From Candidatus Omnitrophica bacterium CG1_02_40_15 (GTDB lineage Bacteria > Omnitrophota > Gorgyraeia > Gorgyraeales > Gorgyraeaceae): DNA of 6,029 nt. The notes beneath the pieces were generated by a model, which did no database searches, was not told the DNA's origin, and was given only the letters and a program-made list of their open reading frames with translations. The first letter of the stretch is position 1. Each line of letters begins with the position of its first letter. A program made the position numbers and the translations under genes. Of the stretch, positions 1-5,632 are shown in pieces. The stretch lies in the NCBI GenBank assembly GCA_001871815.1, contig MNVP01000007.1, positions 1 through 6,029 of the forward strand. Reading direction: 5' to 3'.

Positions 1-255
1 TCACACCTATATCTTACTGACTGCTTTATCACCCAATCCATCACCAATCAGTATAAAGGCTTCCCCGTTTATTTGGCGGGTCGCCAGATATAAATGCCAC
101 CACGAGTTCACTCATTCGTTACGGGCTGGATGTTCGCATTACCACTCTTCAGATTTTACCTCACGGTAAACACCCTGCGGTTAGCTACAACACCCGAAGT
201 GGGAACTGTGTTGATAGGACTTTAACCTATTGGTAAAGAGCGTTACGTGGCACAC
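1..255 (-). mobile_element. Group II intron, 5' end (domain I), class C-like, truncated by window edge
   Basis: Read on the minus strand, this stretch starts with the group II 5' consensus GTGYG (GTGTG, 255-251) and continues with group II landmarks in the expected order: a GG..AAAGTCC hairpin (ATAGG/CCTAT), a CAACAC/GTGTTG stem, then TAACCGCAGGGTGT, a TTTACC-GTGA-GGTAAA hairpin with a GNRA loop (170-155), and AATCTGAAG. The order closely resembles domain I of the Oceanobacillus iheyensis class C intron as I remember it. Further in, TATATCT (95-89) pairs with AGATATA (13-7), enclosing a CCCG/CGGG hairpin whose loop carries AAATAAA (74-68), and a TACTGA/TCAGTA stem follows. The intron would self-splice and be mobilised by a reverse transcriptase/maturase; that gene and the catalytic domains V-VI must lie beyond position 1. 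The class C assignment rests on the landmarks and on the site just behind a terminator hairpin. No protein gene is supported here; short plus-strand frames are shadows. Confidence 0.85.
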
Positions 256-325
256 AAATAAAAAACCTTGTAGGTTGCCTGCCCCATACCCTTGTGGTAT
301 GGGGCTGCATGCAACCTACAAGGTT
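256..325 (-). terminator. Two-part hairpin terminator adjoining the group II intron
   Basis: On the minus strand a perfect 15-bp outer stem (325-311 with 278-264) encloses a perfect 10-bp inner stem (305-296 with 290-281) with a 5-nt loop; the stems are separated by an asymmetric internal loop (5 and 2 nt). The hairpin is followed by TTTTATTT (263-256), a U-tract. There is no T-run on the plus-strand side, so termination is polarised to minus-strand transcripts, such as that of the ATPase gene ending at 549. The intron begins at the next base. Class C group II introns are known to choose such hairpin-plus-U sites, so this is probably also the intron's target. Confidence 0.78.
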
Positions 326-400
326 AAAATGGTTATATATAGCTTTTTACGCGATTAGGCCAATTATGTTTGTTGATCGAAAATTGAAATTATTTTTAGC

Positions 401-432
401 TATAGGGTGTCCCTTATAGGACGTCCCCTTAT
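401..432. repeat. Short degenerate repeat with GGGAC units
   Basis: On the minus strand ATAAGGGGAC (432-423) is followed by ATAAGGGAC (417-409), a near-direct repeat. The same stretch folds imperfectly through AGGG/CCCT (404-407 with 411-414) and contains the palindrome GGACGTCC (419-426). The GGGGAC core resembles the palindromic repeat at 479-506, so it may be a decayed relative. No function is evident. Confidence 0.3.
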
Positions 433-440
433 TTCTTGGT

Positions 441-467
441 AAAAAAAATCTGCATGAGTTTTGCAGA
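441..467 (-). terminator. Possible intrinsic terminator of the ATPase gene
   Basis: On the minus strand TCTGCA (467-462), a 7-nt loop and TGCAGA (454-449) form a 6-bp stem directly followed by eight Ts (448-441). It lies about 80 bases after the ATPase stop. The stem is short and only half G/C, so efficiency may be low; the stronger hairpin at 256-325 would act as a back-up. Confidence 0.5.
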
Positions 468-478
468 AATTATTATCT

Positions 479-506
479 GTAGGGGACAGGCATGCCTGTC
501 CCCTAC
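479..506. repeat. Perfect 28-bp palindrome, GTAGGGGAC...GTCCCCTAC family (intergenic copy)
   Basis: The 14-base half GTAGGGGACAGGCA is followed directly by its exact reverse complement. The outer nine bases of each arm are identical to those of the palindrome inside nrdJ (2960-2988), while the centres differ but remain self-complementary. Conserved outer arms with compensating centres suggest a dispersed REP/MITE-like family under selection for hairpin formation. This copy sits between the ATPase stop and the T8 terminator. A role in mRNA 3'-end protection is possible but not shown. Confidence 0.8.
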
Positions 507-548
507 TTTATATAACGTATACCATATAATAGCGTTATGTCAAATTTT

Positions 549-1769
549 TTATGGGAGTAAGCTAAGCCAGTGATGGCCAGTTATGATAAGAATTTTTTGA
601 CGATTATTCTTTATATATTTGAATACATTTTCTTTATTTACAAGCTGGACAGCTGGAACCTGCAATATGTTTTGAAAACTTACAAGGCTTTTTGCAAGTG
701 TATCATCAGAAGACTTAGCCTCTATCAGCAATATAGGATTATTATTATCAGAGATAAGAAAATCTACCTCTTCTTTTTCTTTGTTCCTTATATAATGCAG
801 ATTAAACCTTCCATAACCGTATTCATTCCATGTATAGATAGCTCTCAATAGTTCCATAGCCACCATATTTTCAAATCTTTGGTTTTCATTCTCTATTTCA
901 GGATAATTAAAAAGGTAGAGTTTTTTCTCTTTAGTTATTGCCCTTGATATCTTTTTTGTCCATGGGCTTATCCTAAAAGTTAAATAGAAAGAATCAAATA
1001 TTGTTAACCAGTTTTTCAACGTATCAAAGCTCACCTGTAAATCGCCGGCTATATTATTTATGGAGATAGGGCTTCCAACCTTAGACGAAAGCAATGAAAA
1101 TAAAAGTTCTGCGGTTTCCGCATTCTTTATGCCTGACAAATCCCTGATATCTTCTCGTATAATCTGACGGCTGTAATTATTGGACCACTTTGTCCAAAAT
1201 TCCTTTTTTTGTTTTATGAATGGTTCTGGGAATCCGCCTGTAATAGAAAGATTTTCCCATATCTCTTTAGATCTTTTTGTTTCAGTATCTAATTTTTCAA
1301 GGGGCGCATTATAAAAGTCCTTAAAGGATTTTCTTTTTTCAGCAAGCTCGCTTACCGTAAAGGGAAAAAGATGAAAAGCAAAATATCTTCCAGCTAAAGA
1401 ATCTCCAGACTTTTGGCATAGATCCAGCCTCCCGCTGCCAGATACAAGAAATTTATATTCCGCAGAGAATTGATCGTATATGCCTTTTAAGTAATTTTTC
1501 CAATGCTTATATTTATGTATTTCATCAAAGATTACAAGCGGTATCGATTCATCTAATCTATTTATCTCTTCAAAGAAAGAAGGCTTCTCTATAAGTAATT
1601 TTTTACTTGAGGTTATATCCCAGTTAAAATATGTGTTATTTGTAAAAGACTTTGCTATTTCTTTGGCGAGCGTGGTTTTACCTGTCTGGCGGGGCCCAGA
1701 TATAAATATCATCTGTTTCTCAGCAGATAATTCTTTCCATAAATCTAGATAAAGGATCCTTTTTATCAT
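549..1769 (-). CDS. AAA+-type ATPase with C-terminal DUF4143 domain
   Basis: This 406-aa protein has an N-terminal P-loop ATPase domain and a C-terminal DUF4143 region, the layout of a large bacterial/archaeal ATPase family of unknown cellular role. Visible motifs are Walker A GPRQTGKT (25-32), Walker B LVIFDE (78-83) with a following IHK, and a sensor-like FLVSGSGRLD (107-116). Near the C-terminus D336 and E350-A-K352 match a PD-(D/E)XK nuclease-like core, a feature noted in many DUF4143 proteins; whether it cuts DNA is unknown. No signal peptide or membrane helix is seen, so it is probably cytoplasmic. The ATG at 1769 has no Shine-Dalgarno; the promoter is so close that the transcript would be almost leaderless. 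It is 122 bases beyond dcd and has its own promoter, so it appears to be an independent accessory gene. Such genes are often scattered among genomes, consistent with horizontal transfer. Family assignment is secure; biological function is not. Confidence 0.9.
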   Translation of the reverse strand: MIKRILYLDLWKELSAEKQMIFISGPRQTGKTTLAKEIAKSFTNNTYFNWDITSSKKLLIEKPSFFEEINRLDESIPLVIFDEIHKYKHWKNYLKGIYDQFSAEYKFLVSGSGRLDLCQKSGDSLAGRYFAFHLFPFTVSELAEKRKSFKDFYNAPLEKLDTETKRSKEIWENLSITGGFPEPFIKQKKEFWTKWSNNYSRQIIREDIRDLSGIKNAETAELLFSLLSSKVGSPISINNIAGDLQVSFDTLKNWLTIFDSFYLTFRISPWTKKISRAITKEKKLYLFNYPEIENENQRFENMVAMELLRAIYTWNEYGYGRFNLHYIRNKEKEEVDFLISDNNNPILLIEAKSSDDTLAKSLVSFQNILQVPAVQLVNKENVFKYIKNNRQKILIITGHHWLSLLP

Positions 1770-1779
1770 GGCATTATTA

Positions 1780-1807
1780 AGTATACACCATACTCGGAAA
1801 AAGTCAA
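1780..1807 (-). promoter_or_regulatory. Promoter of the ATPase gene, near-leaderless
   Basis: On the minus strand TTGACT (1807-1802) and TATACT (1785-1780) are separated by 16 bases, a good sigma70-type pair. Transcription would begin around 1773-1774, only about 4-5 bases before the ATG at 1769, leaving no room for a ribosome binding site. The -35 hexamer sits at the centre of a long palindrome (1792-1821), so an operator is likely. Confidence 0.6.
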
Positions 1808-1821
1808 GACTTTTTCCGAGT
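1792..1821. promoter_or_regulatory. 14-bp-arm inverted repeat over the ATPase -35 (putative operator)
   Basis: ACTCGGAAAAAGTC (1792-1805) and its exact reverse complement (1808-1821) flank two bases. An outer pair, CATGGCAT (1767-1774) and ATGCCATG (1836-1843), is also exactly inverted, so the symmetry extends over the whole promoter to the start codon. The minus-strand T-run lies inside the stem and no T-run follows it, so an intrinsic terminator for dcd is less likely than a protein-binding site or a transposon-like end. Confidence 0.6.
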
Positions 1822-1891
1822 GCATCAAAATAAGTATGCCATGAAAAAATAACATTGCAATAAGAATATTCATGGTAATATTAGATATTTA

Positions 1892-2443
1892 CTATTTTGG
1901 CAAGGTGATGGATTTCTGGGACTGGTATGAGCCTTTGCGGTCAGCGTAAGTAACCTGGCATTGCTCGTCTGATTCAAAAAAAACCACCTGGGCAATGCCT
2001 TCATTAGCGTAAAGCTTTGCAGGAGAATTAGATGTATTACTTATAGCTATAGTAAGATATCCTTCCCATGACGGCTCAAGAGGCGTAACATTTACTATCA
2101 CGCCGATTCTCGCGTATGTGCTTTTACCTGTGCAAAGCGCAAGCGCATTGGGTGGCATTTTGAAATATTCAAGTGATCTTGCGAGGATAAAACTATTCGG
2201 AGGGATTATGCAGGTAGCGCCTTTAAAATCTTCAAATAAATCAGCTCTTATATTTTTAGGGTCTATAATATCTTTCTTGCCAGAGCCTTTAAAGATTTTA
2301 AATTCGTCAGCAATCCTTATATCATAGCCATAACTGGAAAGGCCGTATGAAATATTATTGTTTTTTATCTGCTGAGGCTGGAATGGCTTTATCATATCAT
2401 GCTCTAAAGCCATTTTCTTGATCCATGAATCAGGTTTCAGCAT
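1892..2443 (-). CDS. dcd: dCTP deaminase family protein (Dcd), catalytic Glu replaced by Ala
   Basis: Dcd converts dCTP to dUTP and ammonia in the cytoplasm, feeding dTTP synthesis. The 183-aa product matches the family end to end: WIKKMA near the N-terminus, SYGLSSYGYDIR (32-43), CIIPPNSF (78-85), GKSTYAR (106-112, the nucleotide-binding counterpart of E. coli RSSLAR), VTPLEPSWEG (119-128) and the tail ITLPK. The conserved Glu that acts as general base (E138 in E. coli, in the motif LEFYN) aligns with A133 in TIAISN; the codon is GCT, so one base error cannot restore Glu. Deaminase activity is therefore uncertain. I chose the ATG at 2443: homologues start close to the WI motif, and this ATG overlaps the nrdJ stop as ATGCTGA. 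An upstream in-frame TTG at 2467 would add eight residues and lies inside nrdJ. No good Shine-Dalgarno is seen, so translation is probably coupled to nrdJ. No strong terminator follows. Confidence 0.93.
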   Translation of the reverse strand: MLKPDSWIKKMALEHDMIKPFQPQQIKNNNISYGLSSYGYDIRIADEFKIFKGSGKKDIIDPKNIRADLFEDFKGATCIIPPNSFILARSLEYFKMPPNALALCTGKSTYARIGVIVNVTPLEPSWEGYLTIAISNTSNSPAKLYANEGIAQVVFFESDEQCQVTYADRKGSYQSQKSITLPK

Positions 2444-4746
2444 TTGGAATATCCGCAGGAACGGCAAACCACGCAGCCTTCTTCGTGCCTTAAAGCAGCT
2501 CCGCAGTCAGGGCATACCCCCACGACTGTGCCAAGTTTATCTTCTATCATGGTATGAGGAGAATGTTTTTCCATGGCCTCTTCCTGATGATGCATCTTGC
2601 CATTGCCAAGCCGCAGTTCAAGGACCCTTGCAATCGCATCAGAACATGAAAATATCCTTCCAGTTTTCTCCCATGAAGGAGATGGGCAGCGTATGCCTCT
2701 TAATTGCTCTACGATTCTGCTATTCTCTACTCCTGAACGAAGCGCCAGGGACACAAGCCTTCCTATTGCTTCCAACTGGCTTGCAGCGCATCCGCCAGCC
2801 TTGCCCATCTGGATAAATACTTCAAAAGGCAGATTCTTATCATCCACATTTATTGTTATATAAAGATTTCCGCACCCTGTTGCAACCTTTGTAGTGGTGC
2901 CATTAGTAACAACAGGCCTTGGCCTTGGGGCAACGTTCTTTTTGTCTCCAACTTCTGCTGTAGGGGACGGTTTGAAACCGTCCCCTACGTTATTTTTCGT
3001 ATCATTAGAATTAATATTTAGCACTTGCTCCTCCCTAGATTTATCTCTGTAAATGGTTACGCCCTTGCACCCTAACTTGAAAGCTAACATATACACCTCT
3101 CGCACATCATCCTTTGTGGCATTGTGCGGAAAATTGACTGTCTTAGATACAGCATTGTCAGTGTATTTCTGGAAAACTGCCTGCATCCTTATGTGCCACA
3201 GAGGAGCTATATCATGAGATGTAACAAAAATCCTTTTATATTTTTCAGGTACAGCTTCTATGTCCTTAATAGAGCCTTTTTCCGCAATCTCGTCCATAAG
3301 TTTTCTGGAATAAAACCCGTCTTTTTTTGCAACTTCTTCAAATAATGGGTTAACTTCAATAAGCTTATCATTATCCATTACATTTCTGTAATAAGACAAT
3401 GCAAATAACGGTTCAATGCCGCTTGAGGCGTTTGAGATAATTGAAATCGTACCTGTCGGCGCAATTGTCGTAAGCGTAGCATTCCTTAATTCCTTTGACC
3501 CATCTTCGTTAAATATGCTATCTTCAAAAGAAGGGAATGCGCCTTTTTTTTGCGCCAATTCTTGAGATTTAATCCTTGCCTCATCAGATATAAATTTCAT
3601 TATTTTCTCAGCAAGCTGGACCGCTTCCCCGCTATTATAAGGTATCTCAAGTTTTATAAGCATATCTGCCCAGCCCATCACCCCAAGGCCTATCTTCCTA
3701 TTGGTTTTGGTCATCTTTTCTATTTCTTTCAGAGGAAATTTATTCATATCTATCACATTGTCAAGGAAATGAACCCCTGCATGCACCAGCTTTTTTAACG
3801 CATCCCAGTCAACCTGTTTTTCGCCGTCTTCACATATAGTTTTAGCCAAATTTATTGAACCCAGATTACAGCTTTCAAACGGTAAAAGAGGCTGTTCCCC
3901 GCATGGATTGGTTGATTCAATTTCTCCAAGCTTAGGAGTAGGGTTATCTTTATTTATTCTGTCTATAAAAATAATTCCTGGCTCGCCGTTTTTCCAGGAC
4001 AATTCTACTATAAGGTCAAAAACCTCTTTGGCCCTTAATTTTTTTATTTCTTTATTATTGTGCGGGTCTATCAAAGAATATTCCTCATCATTTATAACCT
4101 TGTTCATAAAATCTTCAGTAACCGCTACAGATATATTAAAATTGGTTATCTCTTTATCGTTTTCCTTACATTTAATAAATTCTAAAATATCAGGATGATC
4201 AACGCGTAAAATTCCCATGTTGGCCCCACGACGCGTGCCTCCCTGCTTCACAGCCTGAGTCGCTGCGTTAAAAACCTTCATAAAAGAAACAGGCCCGCTT
4301 GAAACTCCTCCGGTTGATCTTACAACGCTATTTTTCGGCCTGAGTCTTGAAAAACTAAATCCTGTCCCTCCGCCGGATTTATGGATCATAGCCGTGTTCT
4401 TTATCGCGTCAAAAATAGACTCCATGGAATCGCCTATGGGAAGGACAAAGCACGCGGATAACTGAGCTAGATCTTTTCCTGCGTTCATAAGGGTAGGGCT
4501 ATTTGGCATAAATTCGAAATTGGACAAAATATCATAAAATTCTTTTTCTGTTTCTTTTATTTCCATGCCGCTTGCGCCGTACAGCTTATCTGCTTTTGCT
4601 ATGTAGCGGCTCACCCTTTTAAACATGCCCTCAGGCGTCTCTATGACCTTCCCATCCTTATCTTTCATGAGATATCTTTTTTCAAGAACCTTAAGGCAAT
4701 TTTCCGAGGTGCTTAACTTCTTTTCATTTTTAATTTTTAATTCCAT
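2437..4746 (-). CDS. nrdJ: Adenosylcobalamin-dependent (class II) ribonucleotide reductase
   Basis: This cytoplasmic enzyme reduces ribonucleotides to deoxyribonucleotides using a coenzyme B12-derived thiyl radical, with or without oxygen. The complete 769-aa protein shows C99 (QLSACFVLP) and C293 (ESCNLGSINL) as the redox pair, N280-P-C282-G-E284 as the radical active site, and the phosphate-binding loop APTGTIS (429-435). After the catalytic barrel (to about 570) come a variable linker, a TSCPD domain (about 618-715, with GCGNLYITIN, GKAGGC and GIRCPSP) and a C-terminal zinc ribbon with C745/C748, C761/C764 plus C758 and C769. The last cysteines may also re-reduce the active site. No N-terminal ATP-cone is evident. 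The ATG at 4746 has a strong GGAGGA six bases upstream. Residues 587-596 are encoded by a 29-bp palindrome related to an intergenic repeat (479-506), an in-frame insertion in the linker. The gene is first in an operon with dcd and has NrdR-like boxes upstream. Confidence 0.97.
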   Translation of the reverse strand: MELKIKNEKKLSTSENCLKVLEKRYLMKDKDGKVIETPEGMFKRVSRYIAKADKLYGASGMEIKETEKEFYDILSNFEFMPNSPTLMNAGKDLAQLSACFVLPIGDSMESIFDAIKNTAMIHKSGGGTGFSFSRLRPKNSVVRSTGGVSSGPVSFMKVFNAATQAVKQGGTRRGANMGILRVDHPDILEFIKCKENDKEITNFNISVAVTEDFMNKVINDEEYSLIDPHNNKEIKKLRAKEVFDLIVELSWKNGEPGIIFIDRINKDNPTPKLGEIESTNPCGEQPLLPFESCNLGSINLAKTICEDGEKQVDWDALKKLVHAGVHFLDNVIDMNKFPLKEIEKMTKTNRKIGLGVMGWADMLIKLEIPYNSGEAVQLAEKIMKFISDEARIKSQELAQKKGAFPSFEDSIFNEDGSKELRNATLTTIAPTGTISIISNASSGIEPLFALSYYRNVMDNDKLIEVNPLFEEVAKKDGFYSRKLMDEIAEKGSIKDIEAVPEKYKRIFVTSHDIAPLWHIRMQAVFQKYTDNAVSKTVNFPHNATKDDVREVYMLAFKLGCKGVTIYRDKSREEQVLNINSNDTKNNVGDGFKPSPTAEVGDKKNVAPRPRPVVTNGTTTKVATGCGNLYITINVDDKNLPFEVFIQMGKAGGCAASQLEAIGRLVSLALRSGVENSRIVEQLRGIRCPSPSWEKTGRIFSCSDAIARVLELRLGNGKMHHQEEAMEKHSPHTMIEDKLGTVVGVCPDCGAALRHEEGCVVCRSCGYSKC
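2960..2988. repeat. Palindromic repeat inside the nrdJ reading frame
   Basis: The 14-base arm GTAGGGGACGGTTT (2960-2973), one central base, and the exact reverse complement (2975-2988). The outer GTAGGGGAC/GTCCCCTAC bases match the intergenic palindrome at 479-506. On the coding strand it is read as VGDGFKPSPT (residues 587-596 of NrdJ), in the linker before the TSCPD domain, where extra residues should be tolerated. This resembles the known principle of Rickettsia palindromic elements inserted in frame in genes, though the sequence is different. Confidence 0.85.
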
Positions 4747-4752
4747 TATTAA

Positions 4753-4758
4753 TCCTCC
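4753..4758 (-). promoter_or_regulatory. Shine-Dalgarno of nrdJ
   Basis: GGAGGA on the minus strand, six bases before the ATG at 4746. It is the best ribosome binding site in the window and fixes the nrdJ start. Confidence 0.85.
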
Positions 4759-4768
4759 ACAAAAAATA

Positions 4769-4796
4769 AGTATATCACTTGATAATTATATGTCAA
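4769..4796 (-). promoter_or_regulatory. Promoter of the nrdJ-dcd operon
   Basis: On the minus strand a consensus -35 TTGACA (4796-4791) is followed after 16 bases by TATACT (4774-4769). A start near 4762 would give a leader of about 16 bases that includes the GGAGGA. A 6-bp inverted repeat, ACTTGA (4778-4783) and TCAAGT (4794-4799 on the plus strand), overlaps the -35 and spacer. NrdR-like boxes lie directly upstream. Confidence 0.7.
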
Positions 4797-4804
4797 GTTA
4801 AAAG

Positions 4805-4851
4805 ACACAATATATCGATATTAATTTAACGACGACACCTATATGTTGTGG
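4805..4851. promoter_or_regulatory. Pair of NrdR-box-like sites upstream of nrdJ
   Basis: The NrdR consensus, about ACACWATATATWGTGT, has core CWATATATWG. Box 1 (4805-4820, ACACAATATATCGATA) has a perfect left half and a 9/10 core (4808-4817). Box 2 (4836-4851) has core CTATATGTTG (4839-4848), also 9/10, with weaker flanks. The cores start exactly 31 bp apart, matching the three-helical-turn spacing known for NrdR box pairs, and they lie just upstream of the nrdJ -35. NrdR is the ATP/dATP-sensing repressor of ribonucleotide reductase genes, so the context fits. The nrdR gene itself is not in the window. Confidence 0.65.
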
Positions 4852-4868
4852 TTCGACAGGCTCACCAC
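4848..4868. repeat. Short hairpin repeat containing the GGTTCGACAGGCTCACC motif
   Basis: GTGGT (4848-4852) and ACCAC (4864-4868) flank an 11-base centre, TCGACAGGCTC. TTCGACA.GCTCA motifs are, from memory, frequent dispersed hairpin repeats in many bacterial genomes. It lies six bases beyond the batE stop and overlaps NrdR-like box 2. No T-run follows on either strand, so it is not a typical intrinsic terminator, although it is the only hairpin seen between batE and the nrdJ promoter. Confidence 0.45.
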
Positions 4869-4873
4869 TTTGG

Positions 4874-5632
4874 TTATATGATATTGACGCTGGTTTTAGG
4901 AACCCAGCCTTTTAGATCCTTTGAAAGCTCAATCTCATACCAATCCTGGGCCTCTTTTACTATACTGATCTTGGTTCCTTCGTGGAGCGTAAATTGCAAA
5001 AGATAATCCTCTTTTGGACCGCTTCTTGCATCAGCTTTTTCAGCTATTATAATTCCTGTCTTTGTAAAATTTTCATTTCTTATTTTTGCAAATAAAAATA
5101 TTAGGAAGATTAAAAATACAGCGCCAAATATTCCAGCAGTATAAAACATAAATCGTCTTTTAGCAATAAAAAATATTGAAAATATCAAAATTAAAATCAT
5201 AGCTAGATAAAGAAAAGAACACATTAACGACAATTCATTTATATCCATCCTATCGTACAAAAAAAGGATCATATTCAAAACAAAGCCTCTTTCAGATGTA
5301 TTTATCTTGTCTACAGCCATCTCCTTTGCGAGTTTTAAATTAAGCTGAGCGTCTTTATCGCGCGGGTCCAGCCTCAACGCCCTTTCATAATTTAAAATAG
5401 CCTTGCCTATCTTCTTTAATTTAAAATAACTATTGCCCAAATTATAAAATACCTCTGGGCTGACTTCATTAATCTTAAGAAGCTCTTCATAAAAAGAAAC
5501 TGCCTTTTCATAATCTCCGTTTTCATAGCTAAGATTACCTTTTCTGTAAAGTTCTTCTGCGCTGCCAGCTGCCATTAAAATTCCAGCGAAAATAAAAAAT
5601 ATCAAAAAAGAAAATACAATGGCCTTTTTCAT
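4874..5632 (-). CDS. batE: BatE-like protein: TPR repeats, two membrane helices, SH3 domain
   Basis: This 252-aa protein has a signal peptide (1 to about 24, MKK then a hydrophobic stretch ending AAGSA), two TPR units (about 25-58 and 59-92, with GNLSYENGDYEKAV and YNLGNSYFKLKKIGKAI), two hydrophobic helices (about 135-157 and 162-183) separated by AKRR, and a bacterial SH3-like domain (about 190-252, with DARSGP, WYEIEL and KGWVPKTSV). This order is that of BatE proteins of the Bat operon, first linked to aerotolerance in Bacteroides and often found with MoxR and VWA-domain proteins. The TPR and SH3 parts probably face the periplasm as protein- or wall-binding modules; the precise role is not established. 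Its ATG overlaps the TGA of the upstream batD-like gene (ATGA), indicating translational coupling. The operon promoter lies beyond the window. A generic TPR-SH3 protein is the alternative, but the neighbour supports BatE. Confidence 0.85.
   Translation of the reverse strand: MKKAIVFSFLIFFIFAGILMAAGSAEELYRKGNLSYENGDYEKAVSFYEELLKINEVSPEVFYNLGNSYFKLKKIGKAILNYERALRLDPRDKDAQLNLKLAKEMAVDKINTSERGFVLNMILFLYDRMDINELSLMCSFLYLAMILILIFSIFFIAKRRFMFYTAGIFGAVFLIFLIFLFAKIRNENFTKTGIIIAEKADARSGPKEDYLLQFTLHEGTKISIVKEAQDWYEIELSKDLKGWVPKTSVNII

Noticed and set aside
1..93. Plus-strand open frame ending at 91-93, as the 3' end of a gene
   Set aside because: The minus strand over the same bases is structured group II intron domain I, which explains the sequence; the plus frame has no recognisable protein motif.
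94..255. Possible rRNA or other structured-RNA fragment on the plus strand
   Set aside because: The reverse complement begins with GTGTG and follows group II intron domain I landmarks, a more specific explanation.
512..538. Inverted repeat ATAACG/CGTTAT just after the ATPase stop as an operator or terminator
   Set aside because: Only 6-bp arms with a 15-base A/T-rich gap and no T-run; it could easily arise by chance.
1792..1821. Intrinsic terminator after dcd
   Set aside because: The T-rich part is inside the stem and no U-tract follows it on the minus strand; the -35 hexamer at its centre favours a regulatory site.
2444..2467. TTG at 2467 as the dcd start
   Set aside because: It adds eight residues not expected in the family and lies inside nrdJ; the ATG at 2443 fits the usual N-terminus and forms the stop-start overlap.
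2418..2863. Plus-strand open frames of 88-132 codons antisense to nrdJ
   Set aside because: They overlap highly conserved NrdJ C-terminal domains on the other strand, have no motifs and no ribosome binding site.
4848..4868. Intrinsic terminator of the bat operon
   Set aside because: The stem is only 5 bp and no T-run follows; it fits a dispersed hairpin repeat better.
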